The position numbers and the translations under genes were made by a program. The notes beneath the pieces are model-generated. The model ran no database searches. It saw only the letters and a program-made list of their open reading frames with translations, and was not told where the DNA came from. Of a stretch of 64,000 bases of DNA, positions 20,846-31,400 are shown one piece after another. Position 1 is the stretch's first letter. Every line of letters begins with the position of its first letter. The stretch is from Nansenia antarctica (lineage: Eukaryota; Chordata; Actinopteri; Argentiniformes; Microstomatidae), in assembly GCA_963989245.1 (NCBI GenBank), contig OZ022344.1, forward strand, positions 10,171,005 to 10,235,004, given 5' to 3'.

Positions 20846-20948
20846 CAGTGTTGCCAGATTGGGCTACTTTTGGTCACACTGGATGGGTGGATTCGGTAGC
20901 TTTTAGACTGGTTGGGCTGGAAATGGTCAATTCTGTCTGGCAACCCTG
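20846..20948. mobile_element. 103-bp hAT MITE
   Basis: The ends CAGTGTTGCCAG and CTGGCAACCCTG are near-perfect inverted repeats. They are flanked by 8-bp GTAGCAAG (20838-20845) and GTAGCAAA (20949-20956), a one-mismatch target duplication. It is non-coding. Confidence 0.8.
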
Positions 20949-20956
20949 GTAGCAAA

Positions 20957-21919
20957 ATATGTGCATACATAGTTGGTAGCCTGGTACTTTCAAATCGCAA
21001 GCTGTTTCATCCTCTGTTTTCGGGGTGATGGAGGAGAGATTGGCAGTGAAATTCCAGATAAAATCCATGATTGGACTTGATGATGCTCATCATCCTCCGT
21101 CCTCACACTCATGTTTTTCCCCCTCCATTAATCTTCTGTTATTCAACACGAGTGTGAAAACGGATTGTATCCTTTATCTCAAAGACACTATGGCATACCG
21201 TTTCTTAAATAGGACTACTCACTTAATTTGGGTGAGATGATAGGCCTACTTTGCAACTTTACAGTTTTGGTAACTGTTTTTTGTTTCTCTACTGTAATGT
21301 AAGGTACATTAATAATATGTTTTTTTGAGGGACCCCCAATTGTTGTATTTGTTATTATTATTATTATTAATTACAATTTACGTGCACAACATCAACCGCC
21401 AAGGCCTCATTCTGACCCAGGAAAAACCCTGGTATGTCCTGTATAACATGATAGCCATCTATGAGCAATGCACTATATATAAGATGATGACCAAGGGTCT
21501 TTCTGCTGCTGACCAAGGGGCTGAGTCCAGTTGATGGGGCCCAATTTTCTTTTAGACTCTGTAGGCTACTGTATTTGTTTATTAAGACTTACATAAATAT
21601 GATATATTGTCTGAATTTGTCTTGTTTTATCAAATGTTCCAATTATTTTCATTTCTTGTGCTGGTTTATTGTGAACAACATGTAAAATTGCAGAAAACTA
21701 GCACAAATAATTGTGTGGGAGAGAGGGGCCGCCGCTACCAAAACGTGCACAGTTTTGGGTCGCTCCACCACCAAAAAATCTCACTCCAAACTTTTGGTGA
21801 AACTTGGCAGCCCTGATCAATGTTAATGTAACTTCACCTGTCAGTGGTCATAATTGGGTCATAATAAACTGGTCTTGGCTCATGGGTGTACAGTATGTAG
21901 TATTGTGATTGGTTGCAGT
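20957..21919. other. Unassigned sequence
   Basis: An ATT run lies at 21353-21370. The segment near 21725-21815 ends in TTGGCAGCCCTG, which resembles a hAT end, but no partner or target duplication was found. No exon could be supported. Confidence 0.4.
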
Positions 21920-22323
21920 AGCTATGTGAATATAGTTAAAGTCGTGTTCCACTGTTGTTCACTGGTAAGATCCTCAAAGGGTGGAGAGTAGCTACAGGAC
22001 ATGCTGAGGTATGGAAAGATTATCTTATCGAAAGTGTGTGTAAACATGTGTAGGCCTAGGTGTGTGTTGTTATCAGGGTCAGAGAATGACAGCTTTCCAC
22101 TGCCGCAGTCCAACTACACTCTAATCCTCTGGGGTTTCTGTCTCACTGAGAGAAAAGTGCCTGGTTTTGTTTGGGAATATACTGTGTATGCACCTCTGGA
22201 GTTACAGAATCCCCAGTATCTTTCCTCTATACCTTTCTTTGTTTGGTTAGACTCTGGTATCACACACAGAGCCCAAGATGTTTTGTCTCCAACCTCAACG
22301 ACCTCCCAGTGGTGTGTTCCTGA
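21920..22323 (-). pseudogene. B30.2/SPRY domain pseudogene (TRIM/NLR-type)
   Basis: The minus strand from 22323 translates as a SPRY half of a B30.2 domain: SGTHHWEV, TSWALCVI, ERYWGFCNSRG, VRQKPQRIRV, then LDCGSGKLSFSDPDNNTHL and a short C-terminal FPYLS-type strand. Fish carry hundreds of B30.2 domains on TRIM ubiquitin ligases and NLR immune receptors, where they bind ligands. An in-frame TAG (22116-22114) replaces the codon between RV and LD in an otherwise continuous frame, and the PRY half normally found upstream is not visible beyond 22330. I infer a decayed or partial gene copy. A functional short exon is unlikely. Confidence 0.75.
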
Positions 22324-22880
22324 GTTATTTTTCTGTTGATTCTGTTAAGTCATTTTATTGAAAGAGTCGTATTTCCCTAATGCTAAAGTTGTGCTTGAAC
22401 CCTGGTCTTCCCTTTGTTTCCAGTGTGCTGTATGTTGGTGGGGACTCAAGTACGGGTAAGATGTGATACATGCAGCATACTGTACCTCAGATACCGTAGC
22501 CAAAACAACATCTGGTTTGTTGACCTTCTCAAGCGTACTCATTATGTGCAATGATAGTGTCAAACATAAACTGTTATTAATATATCTGGCCTGTGTTCAT
22601 TTAAATACTGATTCCTGTTAGAATGTACTTGTTATCCCTAACGGTGTAATAAGAGGTATGTTCTTCAAGTAAAGGGATGGACAGTTTAGCAGACACTCTA
22701 GCAAATCTCAGGCACTTAGTCCTATAGGCTGATAGTGAAGGTGCTGTGTGATTTTAGGTTTTCCCTCGTGGTTTCTTCTTGGGTTGACTATGGCAAGAGT
22801 ATTTTCCATGCCAATTTTCTGTTTAGCAGGAAGCAAGGAACCGACTACTACTCTATCAGCCCCTTGTGTGTGAAACACGC
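22324..22880. other. Unassigned sequence upstream of the SPRY remnant
   Basis: I looked for the PRY subdomain and further TRIM or NLR exons on the minus strand here and found none. Confidence 0.4.
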
Positions 22881-23095
22881 TTATCCTTGGTCTAGGATCA
22901 ACTGACTGTTATCCATGGTCTAGGATCAGCTGACTCTTATCCTTGGTCTAGGAGGATCAGCTGACTGTTATCCTTGGTCTAGGATCAGCTGACTCTTATC
23001 CTTGGTCTAGGATCAGCTGACTCTTATCCTTATTCTAGGATCAGCTGACTGTTATCCTTGGTCTAGGATCAGCTGACGCTTATCCTTGGTCTGTG
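22881..23095. repeat. 28-bp minisatellite, about 8 copies
   Basis: The unit is 'ttatccttggtctaggatca' plus 'gctgactg' or 'gctgactc'. The third unit has a 3-bp insertion (AGG). The TGACTG/TGACTC variants are interspersed. Confidence 0.95.
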
Positions 23096-23426
23096 AGAAT
23101 CTAGAACACTATCTGGACCAGTTGAGATATTGATAATAGTACCTATTGTAAACTTGTAAACAGTAGACTTGTAAAAAGTCCATAATTGGTTGACAGCACA
23201 GAACATGAGTTCTAGTTTAGTTTAGTCACAGTTTAATTCAGATGCAGTGTATAGTTTAGGATTACGTTACTGATCTCAATTAGTTTTGTGACAGAAATGC
23301 CAAATATGTTATACATGAATGTGCAAGGTATAGCTTCATGGCTTGTCTTCGTCTGCCATCATAGTTAAAGGACGTAGTCAGCCATGTTGATAGGAGCATG
23401 ATGAAACTGGAGGCTGGCCAATGATG

Positions 23427-23895
23427 AAATCAAATCAAGTTTTATTTGTATAGCACATTTCTCACAAGATGTGACTCAATGCGCTTCACATGATGACAGA
23501 GCCGCAAGCAGGCAAAGGTAAAAAAACCAGTACACTGTGCAGCCAGGAAAATTCCCTTGCAGCCCTCTACTCATAGAGCGACTACTACCAGTTTGCCTAC
23601 CAGCACACAGCAGCGGCCCCCAAATCCACCCCCAGGAAGCCCCAGCCGCCCCACACACCTGACCCGCCCAACCACCAGCACACCCGGCCCAACCAAGCAC
23701 AGACCATAATAGCCCCACACCAGGCTAGCCAAGCAGGTGCCCCAGCGGCGGAACAGACCAAGCACGCGAGGCGGCCGGGGGCCCCCGAGGAGAGGCCCGA
23801 GGACCACCGGCGCATAGCAAGCAAGCAAGGGCGAAAAACCTGTAGACTGTACATCCAGAAAAAATTCCCTGCATCTTATCAGCGTACACTCATAA
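23427..23895 (-). repeat. LINE 3' UTR, second copy
   Basis: It begins on the plus strand with AAATCAAATCAAG, then 'ttttatttgtatagcac' and 'gtgactcaatgcgcttcaca'. It corresponds to 5955-6190 and to 26757-27180 and shares the GC-rich 'ggcggccgggggcccccgag' part with the latter. The stretch 23100-23426 shows nothing recognisable. Confidence 0.65.
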
Positions 23896-23959
23896 ATCAT
23901 AAATGATTAAAGTTATTTCTGCATGGTTGAAACTGCTTTATCCAGCACGGGGCACAGAT

Positions 23960-24200
23960 CCTGGTACAGCCTGGTACTTCAGCTCCCAGGTACTCTTTCC
24001 TGTCAACAGAAGATCTCAAGCACAGTTATGATGTAACAACACAACAACAATAACAACAATACAACCTGGTGACGGTCCAGGTACAGCCTGGTGCCGGTCC
24101 TGGTGTCACTGACAGCTATCAGTGCCCCATCAGCACCCAGGTCCTCTTTCCTGTCAACAGAAGGTCTCAAGCGCAATTATGATGTAATGATGATGTCAAG
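23960..24200. repeat. Imperfect duplicated segment
   Basis: 'cctggtacagcctggt' and 'ctctttcctgtcaacagaag', then 'tctcaagc.ca.ttatgatg', occur at about 23960-24030 and again at about 24080-24186. Function unknown. Confidence 0.6.
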
Positions 24201-25510
24201 GTCCAGGGTCAGGTTACAGGCCCGTCTATCCGTCTGAGGCAGGGTATGGCCAGTCCAGCGATGACAAAGGATCAGGGTACAGGCCCGTCTAACGATCAGA
24301 TCTAACGACTCAGGGCAGATGCCCCAGAGCCAGGATGATAGGAGAGAGAAGATAACATGCATTGGACAATTGTATTATAGTAACATTTGCATAAGAGATG
24401 CAGAGCAGAGTATAGAACCAATGTGATGAGACTCCAGCAGATGAAACATACAATATGACAGAATCAGATATGTGAAGACAAAGCTGTGATTTTCTAAATA
24501 TACACAAACAAACATTTGCAATTAGGCTAGGTAAAAAGGTGCGTGTTTTTGGCAAACTTCTTCAGGAAGATGCACTTACAAGACTATGTTAGGTTACTGA
24601 GCTACTGAACCACCACCCACACAATTCACACCCCTTTGACCTCTTGCTCCATGTAAAACCCATCGGGGTGACCGACAGTGTTTGAACCCAGGTCTCCTAT
24701 TTGTAACAGTGTGTGTTGTGATGAATCTTCATTGAGACCTGAATATGTGTGCAGCTTCCCAAACTAAAGCCAATCGAAGGCATTGAGGGGTACAGGAGAC
24801 CTGGATTCAGACACAATTGTCCAGTGACTCTCTCTAGTCTCTGAGACCCCTACATATGCATGCTGTAGGACTGTGTTAGCCCCTTGAACTGAAGCCTATA
24901 GTCATGAACCAGAGGAGGTGATCCAGTTGTTCAGGTCTAAGTCAAGGTCACTAAGTCAAGGTCACAAGTGTGGCTCATTGCTCCCCCACACTCCCCTTAC
25001 CGTACCACGGTACAACAAACAAATCTTCAAAATACAAAGTAAAGCACAATATAAAGCAAAATAATAATAGGAAATGAACTAACAAAAATACAATATATAA
25101 ATACAGCAAATTACAATACTAAATAGATTTTAGGAGTTCACAAATTATGTTTATCGCACCATTCCAGGCTTGTAGGATAGAGGTTTAGCTTGTTAACCTT
25201 GTAGACAATTATCACATCGTCTTGAAATTGAATAAGCCAGTACAGCACAATAAGCTATTTCTTGTCTGCGGTTAAGCAGCAAGCGACAACTCATACTGGT
25301 TTTCTAAATACATGTAACTGAAATACTGCCCATCCTTGGCCCTTCACACATTTGCCTTTCTTTGTGACAGGGCACATTGGGAAGAGCCAATAATGACACA
25401 TAATTTAATTCTGTTTGTGAATGTCTGTAATATGAAGTTGCTCCATGGTTAAAGAAGAAATAATCAACAAAACTCAACATATGTCACTCAGAATGGCTGT
25501 ATAAGACTGA
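24200..25510. other. Unassigned sequence
   Basis: No supported gene or repeat boundary was found. A segment at about 25335-25470 is a diverged relative of 26170-26290 ('gggaagagcc.ataat' context), indicating old local duplication. Confidence 0.4.
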
Positions 25511-26054
25511 GGGCCCTATTATGCACTTCATCAATAAGACGAGGCGGTAGATCTAAACTTAAGACGTGGAGGCGTGGTCAAGGCCACTTTGCTATTATGC
25601 GTGCGGTAGTGGGCGCCTAAAACCCGGCGCTAAGCAAAGAAATTAGTCATGGGTGTGTTTTGGGCGTCTTCTCAATCAACCCAATCAGCGTGCCAGGTGC
25701 CATTCCCTTTAAGAACCGGCTGCGTTGAGTCATTAGCGCTATGCTATTATGGAAGTCCTAAGAAGGAGGTCAGCGCGCTTCTCTGCCTCTCCCTTCTGAA
25801 ATAAAGCATTTATACTGTGACCGTAATTGACGTCTTGCCGTGGAGCCACGTGCGTGTTCATGTGTGCCCACATGCATGCGCAAACCGCGGAGGCGCGCTC
25901 GTGTTTTAAAACGTGCATGAAGTCTAAACTTAAGAACTTTTCAAACCACTTCTTAGCGCGAGGAGCAAAGTCAGATCGCATAATAGCAGGGGCGCCTAGT
26001 GCACTTCATTAACATGACTTAAGACGGCAAGTTAAGAAGTGCATAATAGGGCCC
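25511..26054. mobile_element. Non-autonomous DNA element with GGGCCCTATTATGCACTTC ends
   Basis: The left end at 25511 and the right end (reverse complement, ending about 26054) are perfect 19-bp inverted repeats. The interior repeats the terminal theme (TCTAAACTTAAGA twice, AGTGCACTTCATTAA) and is CpG-rich (GCGCGC, CGTGCG). No coding sequence is seen. No clear target duplication was found, so the superfamily is open. Confidence 0.7.
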
Positions 26055-26302
26055 TGAATGTCAAATGCTACTGTTAACATTTGACTAGGGAAGATAACTT
26101 CATCATAATCTATATAGACTTCCCATTTACAGACAACACAGAATTCAAGTCTTCCAAGACATTCATTATTGGCTCTTCACACATTGCCTTTCCTTGTGGC
26201 AGGCTCATCATGGGAAGAGCCCATAATTAGTCAGAGTTGCATTCTGGTTGTTGATATCTGTTCATAGGAAGTAGCTCAATGGTTTATGAAAAGGTCATTT
26301 TG

Positions 26303-26743
26303 TTGCGTTCAGCTTTTAAAATCCTGTGAGACATGTTTGGTCCATAGGGATGAGATGTCAAGGTGGTTAAGACCACAATTCACATTTCATCTCAATAGGT
26401 TGGATTACATTTGTTGTTAAACAAGATGGTGAAGTGGTTGAGGTATTGTGCGCTCCGCCACTTCACCATTTTGTTGAAAAGACGTATTACGAATTTGGCC
26501 TGAGTATGCACTCCCACGAGATAGGAGTATGTTCCTTAAAACGAGATGGCAAGATGAAAATGCTGATCCTCCTCAAAAGATAGGTGAAATGTTGACTTTG
26601 GTATTTGCTTGTCATTCAGCCAGTGGAGGTCAAAATGTTGTTTCCATGTAGGCCATCAAGTTCAAAAAGATGTCCTTTGGTACGGACAAGCTGATTGTCA
26701 GTCACATCCACCTTGAATAAAACACCATTTAGTCATGTCATCA
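26303..26743. repeat. 441-bp direct repeat, copy 1
   Basis: It is collinear without gaps with 27186-27626 and differs at roughly 14 positions by eye. It contains an internal hairpin around 'aagatggtgaagtgg' and 'ccacttcaccatttt'. The right edge joins a perfect 16-bp inverted repeat, ACACCATTTAGTCATG (26722-26737) with its complement at 26742-26757. Confidence 0.88.
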
Positions 26744-26756
26744 TGACTAAATGGTG

Positions 26757-27180
26757 TATCGCGCATTTCTCACAAGATGTGACTCAATGCGCTTCACATG
26801 ATGACAGAGCAGGAAAAGGTAAAAAACCTGTACACTGTGCAGCCAGGAAAATTCCCTTGCAGCCCTCTACTCATAGAGCGACTACTACCAGTTTGCCTAC
26901 CAGCACACACAGCGCCACCCAAACCAGCCGCCCCACACACCCGACCCGCCCTACCACCAGCACACCCGGCCCAACCAAGCACAGACCGTAATAGCCCCAC
27001 ACCAGGCTAGCCAAGCAGGTGCCCCAGCGGCGGAACAGACCAAGCAACCGAGGCGGCTGGGGGCCCCCAGAGGAGATGCCCGAGGACCACCGGCACATAG
27101 CAAGCAAGCAAGGGCGAAAAACCTGCACACTGTACATCCAGACAAAGGTAAAAAACCTGTACACTGTATATCCAGGATTT
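26757..27180 (-). repeat. LINE 3' UTR, third copy, between the direct repeats
   Basis: This corresponds to 23427-23895 ('ctcacaagatgtgactcaat', 'ccaggaaaattcccttgcag', the ggcccccag GC-rich part). It ends with a duplicated 'aaaaacctg.acactgta' piece and a T run. Confidence 0.7.
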
Positions 27181-27185
27181 TTTTT

Positions 27186-27626
27186 TTGCGTTCAGCTTTT
27201 AAAATCCTGTGAGACATGTTTGGTCCATAGGGATGAGATGTCAAGGTGGTTAAGACCACAATTAACATTTCATCTCAACAGGTGGGATTACATTTGTTGT
27301 TAAACAAGATGGTGAAGTGGTTGAGGTATTGTGTGCTCAGCCACTTCACCATTTTGTTGAAAAGACTTATTACGAATTTGGCCTGAGTATGCACTCCCAC
27401 GAGATAGGAGTATGTTCCTTAAAACGAGATGGCAAGATGAAAATGCTGACCCTCCTCAAAAGATAGGTGAAATGTTGAATTTGATATTTGCTTGTCATTC
27501 AGCCAGTGGAGGTCAAAATGTTGTTTCCACGTAGACCATCAAGTTCAAAAAGATGTCCTTTGGTACGGACAAGCTGGTTGTCAGTCACATCCACCTTGAA
27601 TAAAACACCATTTAGTCATGTCATCA
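27186..27626. repeat. 441-bp direct repeat, copy 2
   Basis: Second copy of 26303-26743, of the same length. The sequence beyond 27626 diverges completely from that beyond 26743. Confidence 0.88.
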
Positions 27627-28430
27627 CTTTGATATTGAAATACATGTTAGGACTAAATTGACCTACATATGATTTAGTATACAGTACATTTAGTTGACCC
27701 TTTGTCTGTGTAGTAATGTTATATTTAATTTAGTAACACAACTCTTCTAAATAATGAGTCACTACAGTTATTACAAGTACTATCCATGGATCAAGCCACA
27801 CCATGTAAAGTGTGACCAATAAATTAGTCCATTCTGGCGTTTCAACACCAAATTAACACGGCACTTCTGTTTCAACTCTTACTCTTCACTGTTACTTATG
27901 CTGGTGTTAGAAATACATCACTAAAATGAAAACATGCGGTATATAAACTAGCTAGCTAGCTAGAGATTAACATTTGACTACAAATAGTTACACAACTAAC
28001 TAGCTTGTTAATGGGGTTAAGAGTAAATGATTGGCTACAGACTAATATGAAGTCAATTAATAACTGACAATGGCATATATTCTCATGTGAAAAAGATCGT
28101 TCTGTACTAATGATCAGCTGATATGTTCTCTCTATAAATAGTGATTTGTAGGATTTGAGAGGAATTCAAACAACCCACGACCCTCTGACTCTGTAGCTTT
28201 GCTCCGTAGCTTGTAAACCAACACATGTCCCACAGAATTGTTGAATTGAACGTAATAAAAGTCAAATTCTATGACATCATCATCATCTCCATAGACTTCC
28301 CATTTACAGACAACACAGAATTCAAGTCTTCCAAGACATTCATTATTGGCTCTTATACAACAGTTAGTTCCGACCAAGTAATTTGATTGGACAAGAGGCA
28401 TTCCATGAGTTACGATATACAGTATAACAG
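27627..28430. other. Unassigned sequence next to the satellite
   Basis: 28270-28356 repeats 26100-26178 ('agacttcccatttacagaca', 'acacagaattcaagtcttcc'). 28368-28410 ('ccaagtaatttgattgga', 'aagaggcattccatgagt') repeats part of the MITE at 56189-56327, cut at the satellite side. No gene is supported. Confidence 0.5.
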
Positions 28431-31400
28431 CTAGTAGACTCCATACTAGTAGACTCCATACTAGTAGACTCCATACTAGTAGACTCCATACTAGTAGACT
28501 CCATACTAGAAGACTCCATACTAGAAGACTCCATACTAGAAGACTCCATACTAGTAGACTCCATACTAGTAGACTCCATACTAGTAGACACCATACTAGA
28601 AGAGTCCATACTAGAATACTCCATACTAGTAGACTCCATACTAGTAGACTCCATACTAGTAGAGTCCATACTAGAAGACTCCATACTAGTAGACTCCATA
28701 CTAGTAGAGTCCATACTAGAAGACTCCATACTAGTAGACTCCATACTAGAAGACTCCATACTAGTAGACTCCATACTAGTAGACTCCATACTAGTAGTCT
28801 CCATACTAGAAGACTCCATACTAGTAGACTCCATACTAGAAGACTCCATACTAGTAGACTCCATACTAGAAGACTCCATACTAGTAGACTCCATACTAGA
28901 AGACTCCATACTAGAAGACTCCATACTAGTAGACTCCATACTAGAAGACTCCAAATACTAGTAGACTCCATACTAGTAGACTCCATACTAGTAGACTCCA
29001 TACTAGAAGACTCCATACTAGTAGACTCCATACTAGAAGACTCCATACTAGAAGACTCCATACTAGAAGACTCCATACTAGTAGACTCCATACTAGAAGA
29101 CTCCATACTAGAAGACTCCATACTAGTAGAGTCCATACTAGTAGACTCCATACTAGAAGACTCCATACTAGAAGACTCCATACTAGAAGACTCCATACTA
29201 GTAGACTCCATACTAGTAGACTCCATACTAGAAGACTCCATACTAGAAGACTCCATACTAGAAGACTCCATACTAGTAGACTCCATACTAGTAGACTCCA
29301 TACTAGTAGACTCCATACTAGTAGACTCCATACTAGAAGACTCCATACTAGAAGACTCCATACTAGAAGACTCCATACTAGTAGAGTCCATACTAGAAGA
29401 CTCCATACTAGAAGACTCCATACTAGTAGACTCCATACTAGTAGACTCCATACTAGTAGACTCCATACTAGTAGAGTCCATACTAGAAGACTCCATACTA
29501 GTAGAGTCCATACTAGTAGACTCCATACTAGTAGACTCCATACTAGTAGAGTCCATACTAGAAGACTCCATACTAGAAGACTCCATACAAGTAGACTCCA
29601 TACTAGTAGACTCCATACTAGAAGACTCCATACTAGTAGACTCCATACTAGTAGACTCCATACTAGTAGACTCCATACTAGAAGACTCCATACTAGTAGA
29701 GTCCATACTAGAAGACTCCATACTAGAAGACTCCATACTAGAAGACTCCATACTAGTAGACTCCATACTAGAAGACTCCATACTAGAAGACTCCATACTA
29801 GAAGACTCCATACTAGTAGACTCCATACTAGTAGAGTCCATACTAGAAGACTCCTTACTAGTAGAGTCATACTAGTAGACTCCATACTAGTAGAGTCCAT
29901 ACTAGAAGACTCCATACTAGTAGACTCCATACTAGTAGACTCCATACTAGTTGAGTCCATACTAGAAGACTCCATACTAGTAGACTCCATACTAGTAGAC
30001 TCCATACTAGAAGACTCCATACTAGTAGACTCCATACTAGTAGACTCCATACTAGTAGACTCCATACTAGTAGACTCCATACTAGTAGACTCCATACTAG
30101 TAGACTCCATACTAGTAGACTCCATATTAGAAGACTCCATACTAGAAGACTCCATACTAGTAGACTCCATACTAGTAGACTACATACTAGTAGACTCCAT
30201 ACTAGTAGACTCCATACTAGTAGACTCCATACTAGAAGACTCAATACTAGAAGACTTTATACTAGAAGACTCCATACTAGAAGACTCCATACTAGTAGAG
30301 TCCATACTAGAAGACTCCATACTAGAAGACTCCATACTAGTAGACTCCATACTAGTAGACTCCATACTAGTAGAGTCCATACTAGAAGACTCCATACTAG
30401 TAGACTCCATACTAGTAGACTCCATACTAGTAGAGTCCATACTAGAAGACTCCATACTAGTAGACTCCATACTAGAAGACTCCATACTAAAAGACTCCAT
30501 ACTAGTAGAGTCCATACTAGAAGACTCCATACTAGAAGACTCCATACTAGTAGACTCCATACTAGTAGACTCCATACTAGAAGACTCCATACTAGTAGAC
30601 TCCATACTAGAAGACTCCATACTAGTAGACTCCATACTAGTAGAGTCCATACTAGTAGAGTCCATACTAGAAGACTCCATACTAGAAGACTCCATACTAG
30701 TAGACTCCATACTAGAAGACTCCATACTAGACGACTCCATACTAGTAGACTCCATACTAGAAGACTCCATACTAGTAGACTCCATACTAGACGACTCCAT
30801 ACTAGAAGACTCCATACTAGTAGACTCCATACTAGAAGACTCCATACTAGTAGACTCCATACTAGTAGACTCCATACTAGTAGACTCCATACTAGAAGAC
30901 TCCATACTAGAAGACTCCATACTAGTAGACTCCATACTAGAAGACTCCATACTAGTAGACTCCATACTAGACGACTCCATACTAGAAGACTCCATACTAG
31001 TAGAGTCCATACTAGAAGACTCCATACTAGTAGACTCCATACTAGTAGAGTCCATACTAGAAGACTCCATACTAGAAGACTCCATACTAGTAGAGTCCAT
31101 ACTAGTAGACTCCATACTAGTAGACTCCATACTAGTAGACTCCATACTAGTAGACTATATACTAGAAGACTCCATACTAGTAGACTCCATACTAGTAGAC
31201 TCCATACTAGTAGACTCCATACTAGTAGACTCCATACTAGAAGACTCCATACTAGAAGACTCCATACTAGAAGACTCCATACTAGAAGACTCCATACTAG
31301 TAGACTCCATACTAGTAGACTCCATACTAGAAGACTCCATACTAGAAGACTCCATACTAGTAGACTCCATACTAGACGACTCCATACTAGAAGACTCCAT

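Noticed and set aside
23571..23900. Trp/Gly/Leu-rich minus-strand frames, also at 26794-27268
   Set aside because: They lie in the GC-rich LINE 3' UTR repeat, and the two copies have different frames and stops.
26301..27626. Small LTR retrotransposon (TRIM) with 441-bp LTRs
   Set aside because: No target duplication or primer site was found, the second copy lacks a TG start, and the spacer is a LINE 3' UTR also found at 23.4 kb and 6 kb.
28132..28433. Ninety-odd-codon non-satellite end of a satellite frame (contains EVYGDDDDVIEFDFYYVQF)
   Set aside because: It is open by extension from the satellite. Part of the same DNA is repeated in non-coding sequence at 26100-26178 with substitutions and no conserved frame, so no gene is supported.
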